A DNA stretch of 64,000 nt from Streptomyces sp. Ru73 (GCF_002920575.1 NZ_PQSQ01000003.1:116638-180637), one strand, 5' to 3'. Shown: positions 20,683-29,116, numbered from the stretch's first letter. Program-made: numbers and translations. The notes: a model not told the origin generated them from the sequence alone.

Positions 20683-21612
20683 TCAGGTGCCGAGGCGGTG
20701 TGCCAGATCGAGCAGTTCCGGCATCCGCAGCACGCGCCCGCCGAAGCCCGGCAGCGGCACGTGCAGGGGCACGGTCCAGCGGTCGGGGATCGCCGCGGGC
20801 CCGTACAGAGCACCCGCAAGGCCTCCGGTGACGGCTGCGACGGTGTCCGTGTCCCCGCCGAGGTCGATCGCCGCACGTACGGCGCCCTCGTAGTCGGCCG
20901 TCGTACGCACCGCCCACACCGCAGAGCCCAGGCACGGCCAGACGGCACCGTTGAACTCGGTGGCGTGGTCGGGGTGCCATTCCGCGGCCAGAACGGCCGC
21001 ATACCGCCGGCGGTGGTCGGGGTGTACGAGGCGGAGGGCCGCCGGGAGAGCGGCCAGCGGGTCGGCGCCGTCCAGCGCAACGCGCAGGAGTTCGTGGAAG
21101 AGTGCGGTGCCTTCCCAGGCCGCACGGTCCCCGTGGGTGAGGGCGGCGATGCGGCGGGCGGCATCCATGGTCGCCTGCTGCCCGGCCCGTGCGAAGTGGA
21201 CGGCGGAGGTGGTCGCCCGCATCAGCGAACCATTGCCGGCGGCGCGCTGATTGACCTCGAAGTGATGTGCGGCGGCCCGGTCCCAGGCCATGCCATTGGT
21301 CAGTACGTCCTCGGTCTGCAGCCCGATGTCCTTGGGCTCGCCGGCCGCCCACCGCTGGAACCGCGCGAACACGTCCGGCAGGTCCAGGCCGCCCCGCTCC
21401 AGCAGCGACTCCGCGACGAGAACGGCCATCTGCGTGTCGTCGGTGGCCTCGCCGGGATCCCAGCCGCCACCGCCGCACATCTCGCCGCCCGTTCCGGGCG
21501 AGGGGAACCGGGCGGAGAAGGCTCCCGCGGGGCCGAACTCGAAGGGCGCACCCAGGGCGTCACCCACCGCCGAGCCGATGACGGCGCCGACGGCCCGGTC
21601 CTTCCATTCCAT
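20683..21612 (-). CDS. ADP-ribosylglycohydrolase (DraG/ARH family)
   Basis: 309 residues. The all-alpha dinuclear Mg fold is indicated by GAVIGSAVGDALGAPFEFG, the metal ligands in ATDDTQMAVLVAESLL, and the C-terminal DLGGDTDTVAAVTGGLAGAL. These enzymes remove ADP-ribose from arginine or other residues, or hydrolyse related ADP-ribosyl compounds. The gene is the last of four on this strand, 25 bp after the CobT-like gene, so it is probably co-transcribed with the AAA+/VWA pair. No partner ADP-ribosyltransferase is visible in the window. It converges on the MocR gene, 14 bp apart. Confidence 0.9.
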   Translation of the reverse strand: MEWKDRAVGAVIGSAVGDALGAPFEFGPAGAFSARFPSPGTGGEMCGGGGWDPGEATDDTQMAVLVAESLLERGGLDLPDVFARFQRWAAGEPKDIGLQTEDVLTNGMAWDRAAAHHFEVNQRAAGNGSLMRATTSAVHFARAGQQATMDAARRIAALTHGDRAAWEGTALFHELLRVALDGADPLAALPAALRLVHPDHRRRYAAVLAAEWHPDHATEFNGAVWPCLGSAVWAVRTTADYEGAVRAAIDLGGDTDTVAAVTGGLAGALYGPAAIPDRWTVPLHVPLPGFGGRVLRMPELLDLAHRLGT

Positions 21613-21637
21613 GCCGGGCAGGATAACGGTCGGCTGC

Positions 21638-23389
21638 TCAGCCGCTGATCAGCCCCAGCACCTCCCGGAACATCCCGTTTCCCGTGTCCTGGGTGAGGTT
21701 CAGGATGCGGGAGCGGCGGTAGTAGGGGCTCAGGTCGAGGGATACGCCCAGGCCGTGGATCTCGGTGTCGTCGTGCCGGCTCGTCACTGCTTCGCGCAGG
21801 TGGTGGTCGAGGTAGTGGCGGTCGTTGGCGAGGTGGGTGGCGGTGTCCATCGGGCTGCCGTCGGAGACGACGAAGAGGATCTTGCGGGATGCGGGGCGTG
21901 ACGCGGCGCGGGCGCGGGCCCATTCCACTGCCTCGCCGTCGATGCCCTCGCGGTAGAGGTCGGGTTTGAGGAGGGCCGCGATGCCGCGGCGGGCGCGGCG
22001 CCAGGGGGTGGCGGCGTCCTTGAAGACCAGGTGGCGGCGTTCGTTGAGGCGGCCGGGGTGGGGCGGGCGGCCGGCCCGCAGCCAGTCGCGGCGGGCCCGG
22101 CCGCCGTTCCACGCGCCGGTGGTGAAGCCGAGGACCTCGCACGCGGCGCCGGCCTGGTCCAGGGCGCGGGCCAGCACGTCCACCAGCATCGCCACGGACT
22201 CGGCGTGCTCCTTCATCGAGCCCGAGCAGTCGAGGAGGAAGGTGACCAGCGCGTCGGCCACCGGCGTGGTGCGTTCGGTACGGAACAGGCGCCGTTCGGC
22301 GGGTGAGGTGATCAGCTGGGGGAGGCGGCGGCCGTCGATGTGGCCGGCTTCCTGGCCGCCGTCCCAGCCGTCCCGGGCCGGGGTCGCGAGCAGCAGCTGC
22401 AGCTCGCGGGCGAGCCGCGGCACGTTGACGCCCTGGTCGGCGATGCGGCGGTCGAGCCGGGCGCGGTACTCGCGCAGCAGCTCGGGGCGTACGGAAGCGG
22501 CGGCCGGGCCCTCGCGGTCGTAGGCCGTGGTGAAGACGCGGTAGCCGCCGGGGTCACCGTCCAGGACCCGGCTGCGGCCCGAGACCGCGGTGGGGGTCTC
22601 CTCGGCGGGCTCGTCGGAGTCGAGGGCGAGGAGGGCGGCGAAGGAGGAGACGTCGTCCTCGTCGGGCGGGTCCCCGGCCTCGGTGCCGGGGCCTGGGTCC
22701 GCCGACGCGAGCAGGGCGGCGACCGTGCGGGCCAGGGAGAGCGCGTACGGTGCGAAGGCCCGCTGGTCGGCGCGGTGGCGGCGGAGAGCGGCCAGGTCGT
22801 GGCCGGTGAGCGGGGCGAGCGCGGCGCGGGTGGCCTCGATGAGGTCCTCCGCGTGCGCCGGCACCGGCTCGCCGGTGATCCGGGAGCGGGCGACGTGCGC
22901 GACGGTGAACAGCAGCAGGCCGCGCGCCGTCTCGGTGAGGCCGGACCGCGCGCACTCCTCGGACCAGCGGGTGAACCGGTGGCGCAGGTTGGCGCGCACG
23001 CCGGTCAGCGGCGCGGGCGCCCCCGCCTCCGTACGGAACTGCTCCAGCAGCTCGAAGACCAGCCGCGCCGCCGGATCGTCCGTGGGGCACACCTCGGCGT
23101 GCAGCCGGGCGTCCGAGCCGCGCAGCCGCAGCGCCACGGCGTCGGCGGCGCCGCGCCGGGACGCGAAGTCACCGTCCTCGGGGGAGACCCGGGCGTGCGG
23201 CGCGTGCACCGGGAGCGGGCGCCGCCCCCGGTACGGGCGGCCGCCGCGGAAGTGCACTTCGGGGTCGGCGCCCAGCGCCCGTACCGCCGCCGCGCACAGC
23301 TCCTCCGCCTGCTGCCGGCGGCGCGCCGTGGCCTGCCGGGTGCCGGTGGCCGGGGCGTGTGCGGTGTTCCCGGCGCTCCGGGCCGTCAT
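21638..23389 (-). CDS. CobT-like VWA-domain protein (cobaltochelatase-subunit family)
   Basis: 583 residues. The N-terminal half is a CobT-type helical region. An acidic linker follows (DPPDEDDVSSF... and DSDEPAEE), as in CobT. The C-terminal von Willebrand A domain carries the MIDAS motif DCSGSM in LVTFLLDCSGSMKEHAES and the distal VVSDGSPMDTAT. In CobNST the CobT subunit pairs with the CobS ATPase for cobalt insertion; here the large subunit CobN is absent. The ATG at 23389 lies inside the stop of the AAA+ gene (4-bp overlap). AAA+/VWA pairs also act as general metal-insertion or complex-remodelling machines, so the target is open. Confidence 0.85.
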   Translation of the reverse strand: MTARSAGNTAHAPATGTRQATARRRQQAEELCAAAVRALGADPEVHFRGGRPYRGRRPLPVHAPHARVSPEDGDFASRRGAADAVALRLRGSDARLHAEVCPTDDPAARLVFELLEQFRTEAGAPAPLTGVRANLRHRFTRWSEECARSGLTETARGLLLFTVAHVARSRITGEPVPAHAEDLIEATRAALAPLTGHDLAALRRHRADQRAFAPYALSLARTVAALLASADPGPGTEAGDPPDEDDVSSFAALLALDSDEPAEETPTAVSGRSRVLDGDPGGYRVFTTAYDREGPAAASVRPELLREYRARLDRRIADQGVNVPRLARELQLLLATPARDGWDGGQEAGHIDGRRLPQLITSPAERRLFRTERTTPVADALVTFLLDCSGSMKEHAESVAMLVDVLARALDQAGAACEVLGFTTGAWNGGRARRDWLRAGRPPHPGRLNERRHLVFKDAATPWRRARRGIAALLKPDLYREGIDGEAVEWARARAASRPASRKILFVVSDGSPMDTATHLANDRHYLDHHLREAVTSRHDDTEIHGLGVSLDLSPYYRRSRILNLTQDTGNGMFREVLGLISG

Positions 23390-24408
23390 GCCGCCGGCTC
23401 CCCGGCCGCGGTGGCCGCGCCGGCCGTCGCGGTCAGCCGGTGGGACTCGGGCAGCTCGCGGTCGAAGCAGCGCTGGAAGTACTCGGCGACCAGCGGGCGT
23501 TCGGCCTCGTCGCACTTGTTGAGGAAGGACAGCCGGAAGGCGGGCGCCGGGTCGCCGAACAGCTCGGTGTTCTCGGCCCAGGTGATGACCGTACGCGGCG
23601 ACATCAGTGTCGACAGGTCGCCCGCGCGGAACCCCTCGCGGGTCAGCGCGGCGACCGCGACCATCGCGTCCACCATCGCGCGCCCGCGCTCGTCCCCGTA
23701 CGCCGGGACCCGGGACCGTACGATCGCCGCCTCCTCAGCCGCCGGGAGGTGGTCCAGCGCGGCGACGATGTGCCAGCGGTCGATCTGCGCGTGGTTGAGC
23801 CGCTGGGCGCCGTGGTACAGCCCGTTGAGGTTGCCCAGGCCCACCGTGTTGGCGGTGGCGAAGAGCCGGAAGGCCGGGTGCGGCGCCACGACCTCGTTCC
23901 GGTCCAGCAGGGTCAGCTTCCCGTCGCTCTCCAGCATCCGCTGCAGCACGAACATCACGTCGGGCCGCCCCGCGTCGTACTCGTCCAGCACCAGCGCCAT
24001 CGGCCGCCGCAGCGCCCACGGCACGATGCCCTCCCGGAACTCCGTGACCTGCTGCCCGTCGCGCAGCACCACCGCGTCCCTGCCGATCAGGTCCAGCCGG
24101 CTCAGGTGGCCGTCCAGGTTGACGCGTATGCAGGGCCAGTTGAGCCGCGCGGCCACCTGCTCGACGTGGCTGGACTTGCCGGTGCCGTGCAGGCCCTGGA
24201 CCAGCACGCGCCGGTTGCGCGCGAACCCGGCGAGCAGGGCCAGGGTGACGTCGGGCTGGAAGCGGTACGCGGGGTCCGCCTCCGGCACGTACGTGGTGGG
24301 CTCGCGGAACGCGCGGATGGTGAGCGGGGAGTCGATGCCGAAGACGTCCTTGACGGCGACGGTGGTGTCGGGGCCCGCGGCGTCGGGCGGGGGCGTGGCG
24401 GTCGTCAT
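23386..24408 (-). CDS. CobS-like AAA+ ATPase (MoxR/CobS family)
   Basis: 340 residues. Walker A is VLVQGLHGTGKSSHVEQVAA and Walker B is RRPMALVLDEYDAG; the sensor-1 region is FRLFATANTVG. The FGIDSPLTIRAF start and HPAFRLFATANTVGLGNLNG region are CobS-like. It should form hexamers that drive a CobT-like VWA partner, encoded in the overlapping next gene. ATG at 24408 follows GGAAGGAG. It lies 53 bp downstream of the IclR gene on the same strand. Position inside a taurine locus is unexpected for a cobalamin gene; CobL is encoded 36 kb away but CobN is not seen. Confidence 0.86.
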   Translation of the reverse strand: MTTATPPPDAAGPDTTVAVKDVFGIDSPLTIRAFREPTTYVPEADPAYRFQPDVTLALLAGFARNRRVLVQGLHGTGKSSHVEQVAARLNWPCIRVNLDGHLSRLDLIGRDAVVLRDGQQVTEFREGIVPWALRRPMALVLDEYDAGRPDVMFVLQRMLESDGKLTLLDRNEVVAPHPAFRLFATANTVGLGNLNGLYHGAQRLNHAQIDRWHIVAALDHLPAAEEAAIVRSRVPAYGDERGRAMVDAMVAVAALTREGFRAGDLSTLMSPRTVITWAENTELFGDPAPAFRLSFLNKCDEAERPLVAEYFQRCFDRELPESHRLTATAGAATAAGEPAA

Positions 24409-24461
24409 GTGCGGGAAACTCCTTCCGTCGGGGTGCGCGGGCGCTGCCCGCGCACCGGCTC

Positions 24462-25289
24462 TCAGGACGCCGCGCTCTCCCCGGGCGCGTCCTCCGGCGT
24501 GCCCTCCGCCTCGATCCGGCTGATCGCTCCGGCCGCGCGCTGCAGCGCCGGCAGCAGTGACAGCGCCTTGTCGGCGGTCAGCCGCATGACCGGCGCCTGG
24601 ACCGCGACGCACAGGTTGGAGCGCCCGCCGTCACCGGTCGGCACCAGGACCGCGACGCACACCAGCCCCGGCAGGAACTCCTCGTCGTCCAGCGCGAAGC
24701 CGTCCCGCCGGATGCGCTTGAACTCCTCTTCGAGGGCGTCGAGATCGGTGATGGTCTTCGGGGTGTACTGCTTGAGCGGGGCGTGCGCGAGCAGCTTGCG
24801 GCGCTGCGCCGGGCTCATCTGGGAAAGGATCATCTTCCCGCTGGCCGAGCAGTGCGTCGGTACCCGGGAACCGGGGCGGAGGTAGAAGCGCAGCGGCTCC
24901 GGGGTCTCCACCCGGTCCAGGTAGACCACCTCGTTGCCGGAGAGCGTGGTGATGTTGCAGCTCTCGCCCAGCTCCTCGACCAGGCCGCGCAGGACGGTGT
25001 GGCGCGCGCCGTGGTGCGTGGCGTTGAGCAGGAGGTTCTCCGCGAGTCTGCGCAGCCGGTGGCCGGTGCCGTAGTGCCGGCCGTCGCTCTGCCGGATCAG
25101 CAGCCCGGCGCTCTCCAGCTGCTGGAGCATGCGGTGCAGCGTCGGCTTGGGCAGCCCGGTCTCCTCGACCAGGCCCTGCAGCGAGACCAACTGGTCCTTG
25201 GCGGCGATCAGTTCGAGCAGGGAGAAGAGGCGCATGGTCGGCGTGTCGCCGTTCACCGCGCCGGGATCGGGCTCGCGTGGCGGGACCAC
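24462..25289 (-). CDS. IclR-family transcriptional regulator
   Basis: 275 residues. N-terminal winged helix: MRLFSLLELIAAKDQLVSLQ and recognition segment LPKPTLHRMLQQLESAGLL. The C-terminal effector domain has CSASGKMILSQM and a DDEEFLPGLVCVAVLV segment typical of IclR ligand pockets. Divergent from xsc with a 257-bp spacer that contains an inverted repeat and the xsc promoter, so it likely controls xsc in response to a pathway metabolite such as sulfoacetaldehyde (inference). It is also the first gene of the strand carrying the CobS/CobT-like and ADP-ribosylhydrolase genes and may control them too. Confidence 0.9.
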   Translation of the reverse strand: MVPPREPDPGAVNGDTPTMRLFSLLELIAAKDQLVSLQGLVEETGLPKPTLHRMLQQLESAGLLIRQSDGRHYGTGHRLRRLAENLLLNATHHGARHTVLRGLVEELGESCNITTLSGNEVVYLDRVETPEPLRFYLRPGSRVPTHCSASGKMILSQMSPAQRRKLLAHAPLKQYTPKTITDLDALEEEFKRIRRDGFALDDEEFLPGLVCVAVLVPTGDGGRSNLCVAVQAPVMRLTADKALSLLPALQRAAGAISRIEAEGTPEDAPGESAAS

Positions 25290-25332
25290 GGTACCTCCAG
25301 GGCTGTGCGTCTACCAGCCCTCAACCGGGCTG

Positions 25333-25429
25333 AATTCCAGAAACAAGCTATCACCGTCTCGTTTTTCTGAATGCATCGTTGACGGCATCGACAGGCCCCC
25401 TTATGGTCCAGCCAGATCCTGATTTCAGG
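25333..25429 (+). promoter_or_regulatory. xsc promoter with upstream operator-like repeats
   Basis: -35 TTGACG (25379-25384), 17-bp spacer and -10 TATGGT (25402-25407) form a good housekeeping promoter for xsc. Immediately upstream AATTCCAGAAAC (25333-25344) is mirrored imperfectly by GTTTTTCTGAAT (25361-25372), a candidate IclR site. A palindrome CCTGATTTCAGG (25418-25429) lies just after the likely transcription start. The 5' leader would be about 130 nt. Confidence 0.6.
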
Positions 25430-25493
25430 AACGCCGCGTACCGATTATTTGCGCCCTGGCCCTCTGGTGTGGGTCACACATGGCGCCTCCCGT

Positions 25494-25530
25494 GCCTCCC
25501 GGTGTGTCGCAGCGGCCTCCCGGTGTGTCG
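25494..25530. repeat. Direct repeat just upstream of the xsc ribosome site
   Basis: GCCTCCCGGTGTGTCG is present at 25494-25509 and 25515-25530, a 21-bp period (two helical turns). The second copy ends immediately before the AAGGAG ribosome site of xsc. It may be a regulator site in the leader or a simple duplication. Confidence 0.6.
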
Positions 25531-25546
25531 AAGAAGGAGTGGAACC

Positions 25547-27355
25547 ATGAGCGAGAAGCAGACGGCCGACGGCCGTACCGTCGTCAGCGGGCAGCAGAAG
25601 ATGACCCCCTCGGAGGCGTTCGTCGAGACCCTCGTCGCCAACGGGGTGACCGACATCTTCGGCATCATGGGCTCGGCGTTCATGGACGCCATGGACATCT
25701 TCGCGCCGGCCGGCATCCGCCTGGTCCCGGTCGTGCACGAGCAGGGCGCGGCGCACATGGCCGACGGATACGCCCGGGTCAGCGGCCGGCACGGCGTCGT
25801 CATCGGCCAGAACGGTCCCGGCATCAGCAACTGCGTCACCGCGATAGCCGCCGCTTACTGGGCACACAGCCCGGTCGTGATGATCACGCCCGAGGCGGGC
25901 ACGATGGGCACCGGGCTCGGCGGCTTCCAGGAGGCCAACCAGCTGCCGATGTTCCAGGAGTTCACCAAGTACCAGGCGCACGTGAACAACCCGAAGCGGA
26001 TGGCCGAGTACACGGCCCGCGCCTTCGACCGGGCCCTCTCCGAGATCGGCCCCACCCAGCTGAACATCCCGCGCGACTACTTCTACGGCGAGATCGAGAC
26101 CGAGATCCCCGACCCGCAGCGCCTGGACCGCGGCCCCGGCGGCGAGAAGAGCCTCGCCGAGGCCGCCGAACTGCTCGCCACCGCCGAGTTCCCGGTGATC
26201 ATCTCCGGCGGCGGCGTCGTGATGGCCGACGGCGTCGAGGAGTGCAAGGCGCTCGCCGAACGCCTGGGCGCGCCGGTCGTCAACAGCTACCAGCACAACG
26301 ACAGCTTCCCCGCCAGCCACCCGCAGTGGTGCGGCCCGCTCGGCTACCAGGGCTCCAAGGCCGCCATGAAGCTCATCTCCCAGGCGGACGTGGTGGTCGC
26401 GCTCGGTACGCGGCTCGGCCCCTTCGGCACGCTGCCGCAGCACGGCATGGACTACTGGCCCAAGAACGCGAAGATCATCCAGATCGACGCGGACCACAAG
26501 ATGCTCGGCCTGGTCAAGAAGATCACCGTCGGCATCTGCGGCGACGCGAAGGCCGCTGCCGTGGCGCTCACCGACCGGCTGGCCGGCCGTACCCTCGCCT
26601 GCGACGCCACCCGCGAGGAGCGCGCCGCGCGCACGAAGGCCGAGAAGGACGCGTGGGAAGAGGAACTCTCCGCCTGGACCCACGAGACGGACCCCTACTC
26701 CCTCGACATGATCGCCGAGCAGGAGCAGGAGGACGGCAACTGGCTGCACCCGCGGCAGGTCCTGCGCGAGCTGGAGAAGGCCATGCCGCCGCGGGTGATG
26801 GTCTCCACCGACATCGGCAACATCAACTCCGTCGCCCACAGCTACCTGCGCTTCGAGGAGCCGCGTTCCTTCTTCGCGCCGATGTCCTTCGGCAACTGCG
26901 GGTACGCGCTGCCGACCATCATCGGCGCGAAGGCCGCCGCGATGGACCGCCCGGCGATCGCGTACGCGGGCGACGGCGCCTGGGGCATGAGCATGGGCGA
27001 GATCATGACCGCCGTACGCCACGACATCCCGGTCACCGCGGTGGTCTTCCACAACCGCCAGTGGGGCGCGGAGAAGAAGAACCAGGTCGACTTCTACAAC
27101 CGCCGCTTCGTCGCGGGCGAGCTGGAGAGCGAGTCCTTCGCGGGCATCGCCCAGGCGATGGGCGCGGACGGCATCGTCGTCGAAAAGCTGGAGGACGTCG
27201 GCCCGGCACTGCAGCGGGCGGTGGACGCGCAGATGAACGAGGGCCGCACCACGGTCATCGAGATCATGTGCACGCGTGAACTGGGCGACCCCTTCCGCCG
27301 CGACGCGCTTCAGAAGCCGGTGCGGTATCTGGAGAAGTACCAGGACTACGTCTGA
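25547..27355 (+). CDS. xsc: Sulfoacetaldehyde acetyltransferase
   Basis: 602 residues, thiamine-diphosphate enzyme of the acetolactate-synthase superfamily. It phosphorolyses sulfoacetaldehyde to acetyl phosphate and sulfite. The TPP-activating Glu is in VVHEQGAAHMADGYARV; the Mg-TPP motif is GDGAWGMSMGE followed by VVFHNRQWG. The N-terminal TPSEAFVETLVANGVTDIFG and the C-terminal RRDALQKPVRYLEKY match Xsc rather than acetolactate synthase, which would carry a different tail and a regulatory partner. Presence of pta, tpa and ald supports this. ATG at 25547 follows AAGGAG. No sulfite dehydrogenase or sulfite exporter gene is visible in the window. Confidence 0.93.
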   Translation: MSEKQTADGRTVVSGQQKMTPSEAFVETLVANGVTDIFGIMGSAFMDAMDIFAPAGIRLVPVVHEQGAAHMADGYARVSGRHGVVIGQNGPGISNCVTAIAAAYWAHSPVVMITPEAGTMGTGLGGFQEANQLPMFQEFTKYQAHVNNPKRMAEYTARAFDRALSEIGPTQLNIPRDYFYGEIETEIPDPQRLDRGPGGEKSLAEAAELLATAEFPVIISGGGVVMADGVEECKALAERLGAPVVNSYQHNDSFPASHPQWCGPLGYQGSKAAMKLISQADVVVALGTRLGPFGTLPQHGMDYWPKNAKIIQIDADHKMLGLVKKITVGICGDAKAAAVALTDRLAGRTLACDATREERAARTKAEKDAWEEELSAWTHETDPYSLDMIAEQEQEDGNWLHPRQVLRELEKAMPPRVMVSTDIGNINSVAHSYLRFEEPRSFFAPMSFGNCGYALPTIIGAKAAAMDRPAIAYAGDGAWGMSMGEIMTAVRHDIPVTAVVFHNRQWGAEKKNQVDFYNRRFVAGELESESFAGIAQAMGADGIVVEKLEDVGPALQRAVDAQMNEGRTTVIEIMCTRELGDPFRRDALQKPVRYLEKYQDYV

Positions 27356-27603
27356 TCCGCACCCGAGTACGTACCGGTCGGGGCCCCGGCCCGCGCCCGG
27401 TACGGCCGCCCGGCGGGCGCCGCGCGGACGGCGCCCGCCGCCGGCCGCGGCCTCCGCCGCCCGTCTGCCCTGACGGGGGCGGCGGTGGCCGCACCCGGCC
27501 GGACCCGCGCGTGCCCCTCAACGCGCGCGGGCCCGGCGGGTTCCCCTCCCGGGGAGCGGCACGGTCGGGGCCCACCTGAGCCCTCGACGCTGCCCCGCCC
27601 CCG

Positions 27604-27681
27604 CGTCGGGGTGCGCCCTCCGGGCTGGCCCTGCTTGGCCGTCGGGGTGCGCCCTCCGGGCTGCCCCCGCTTCGCCGTCGG
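27604..27681. repeat. 36-bp tandem repeat in the xsc-pta gap
   Basis: Two copies of a 36-bp unit (27604-27639, 27640-27675), each beginning CGTCGGGGTGCGCCCTCCGG, are followed by the first bases of a third. The whole gap 27356-27903 (548 bp) holds no convincing gene: it is G/C-skewed, with Pro/Gly/Arg-rich short ORFs on both strands. Confidence 0.8.
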
Positions 27682-27805
27682 CGGCCGTGCCACCGTCGTG
27701 GCCGTTCGCGCAGTTCCCCGCGCCCCTGAGCCCCCGCTGAGCGGAGCCCCCACCGCAACCGCATCCCCCCCGCTGTGGGCAATCGTTCCGCGGGGCGATG
27801 GGGGT

Positions 27806-27832
27806 CCCCCCTGCTCCTTAAGAGCTCGGGGG
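27806..27832. terminator. Hairpin upstream of pta
   Basis: CCCCC and GCTC (27806-27816) pair with GAGC and GGGGG (27822-27832) with a small internal bulge. A GGGGGTCCCCC palindrome sits at its left shoulder. It could terminate xsc transcription or form part of a pta leader. No U-tract follows. Confidence 0.4.
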
Positions 27833-27903
27833 AGGGGGCACAGCGGAACCCCGACCGGCGGGCAGCCGGACCAGCCCACCCCAGCCACCCACGGAGCCGC
27901 GCC

Positions 27904-28953
27904 ATGCCGACAGACCCAGCCCGCGCCCTCATCACCACCTGGTCGGACCACCTCCGCACCGCCCCCAGAAAACCCCGCATCGCACTAGCAGAAGGCACCG
28001 ACCCCCGTACCCTCTGGGCCGCAGCGCGCCTCGCCGAGCAGGGCGCCGTCACCCCCGTCCTCACCGGCGACCCCACCCGCGTCCGCGAACTCGCCGCCGA
28101 CCTCGACCTCAAGCTCCCCGAAGACCCGGAAGCGCTCGACATCCTCGACCCGGCCGCGCTCGCCGCCGACCCCCGCTGCACGGACGCGCTCGGCGAGGCA
28201 CTGGCCGCGCGCCGCCGCCTCACCACCCACGACCGCCGCGAACTCGCCGCCGACCCCCTCTTCCTCACCGCCACCGCGCTCCGCCTCGGCGACGTGGACG
28301 GCTGTGTAGCGGGCAGTGACCGGCCCACCGCGGACGTGCTGCGCGCCGGCCTCTACGTCGTCGGTCTCGCCCCCGGCATCCGGACGCTCTCCAGCAGCTT
28401 CCTGATGGTGCTGCCCGACGGCCGCGCCCTCGGCTACGGCGACTGCGCCGTCGTCGTCGACCCCACCTCCGCCGAACTCGCCGACATCGCCCGCGCAACG
28501 GCCACCACGTACCGCCAGCTCACCGGTGAGCGGCCGCGCGTAGCGCTGCTCTCCTTCAGTACGAAGGGCAGCGCGCGGCACCACCAGGTCGACCGGGTAC
28601 GCGACGCGGTACGTCTGCTGCGTGCGGCCGCACCGGACCTGGAGGCCGACGGCGACCTCCAGTACGACGCGGCCTCCGTACCGGCCATCGGCCGCGCCAA
28701 GGCCCCCGCCTCGCGGATCGCCGGGCACGCCAACACCTTCATCTTCCCGGGCCTGGCCGCCGGCAACATCGGCTACAAGATCGCCCAGCGGGTGGGCGGC
28801 GCGACCGCCATCGGCCCCCTCCTCCAGGGCCTGGCCGCCCCCCTCCACGACCTCTCCCGCGGCTGCTCGGGCTCCGACATCACAGCCCTGGCCCTGGCCA
28901 CCGCCGTACAAGCAACCGTCAGCGGGCCTGATCGCCCTTCGCATACGCGATGA
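27904..28953 (+). CDS. pta: Phosphate acetyltransferase (short form)
   Basis: 349 residues, containing only the PTA/PTB catalytic domain and lacking the long N-terminal regulatory domain of the housekeeping enzyme. Visible motifs: PRIALAEGTDPRTLWAAARL, RPTADVLRAGLYVVGLAPG, LLSFSTKGSARH, and the C-terminal ANTFIFPGLAAGNIGYKIAQRVGGATAIGP. It would convert the acetyl phosphate made by Xsc into acetyl-CoA. Short Pta proteins are the usual companions of Xsc. ATG at 27904 follows GGAG. The 3' end overlaps that of the DUF397 gene by 35 bp on the opposite strand. Confidence 0.92.
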   Translation: MPTDPARALITTWSDHLRTAPRKPRIALAEGTDPRTLWAAARLAEQGAVTPVLTGDPTRVRELAADLDLKLPEDPEALDILDPAALAADPRCTDALGEALAARRRLTTHDRRELAADPLFLTATALRLGDVDGCVAGSDRPTADVLRAGLYVVGLAPGIRTLSSSFLMVLPDGRALGYGDCAVVVDPTSAELADIARATATTYRQLTGERPRVALLSFSTKGSARHHQVDRVRDAVRLLRAAAPDLEADGDLQYDAASVPAIGRAKAPASRIAGHANTFIFPGLAAGNIGYKIAQRVGGATAIGPLLQGLAAPLHDLSRGCSGSDITALALATAVQATVSGPDRPSHTR

Positions 28954-29116
28954 ACGCCCGCCACGAGGCACCCGACACCCGCACCTCGGGCCCACGTATC
29001 GCTTTCGAGTCGCGCACGTGGACGGTATCGGCGGCGGTCGGCAGAGCGACCTCCACGCAGTCCCCGCCGCTCGGACCGCTGTGGCTGCTCTTGAACCACG
29101 TAAGTTCAGCGCTCAT
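28919..29116 (-). CDS. DUF397 domain-containing protein
   Basis: 65 residues, MSAELTWFKSSHSGPSGGDC followed by VEVA and VRDSK: the full DUF397 pattern (W-x-KSS-S, CVEVA, V-RDSK). In actinobacteria such proteins are almost always paired with an XRE/DUF5753 regulator, here the overlapping upstream gene. The S. coelicolor BldB-like and whiJ-type pairs suggest roles in development or as regulator antagonists (family knowledge). Convergent overlap with pta. Confidence 0.9.
   Translation of the reverse strand: MSAELTWFKSSHSGPSGGDCVEVALPTAADTVHVRDSKAIRGPEVRVSGASWRAFIAYAKGDQAR

Noticed and set aside
25480..27279. 599-codon ORF beginning MAPPVPPGVSQ that overlaps xsc
   Set aside because: It has only shadow composition after the first 20 codons, and xsc in the other frame has complete TPP-enzyme motifs.
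25547..27355. Acetolactate synthase large subunit
   Set aside because: There is no small subunit or ilvC nearby; the sequence ends and context (pta, tpa, ald) point to sulfoacetaldehyde acetyltransferase.
14226..28953. GABA or beta-alanine catabolism as the role of the permease-aminotransferase-ald-MocR genes
   Set aside because: It was the first reading, but the presence of Xsc and a short Pta in the same locus fits taurine better, and no succinate- or malonate-semialdehyde dehydrogenase is present.
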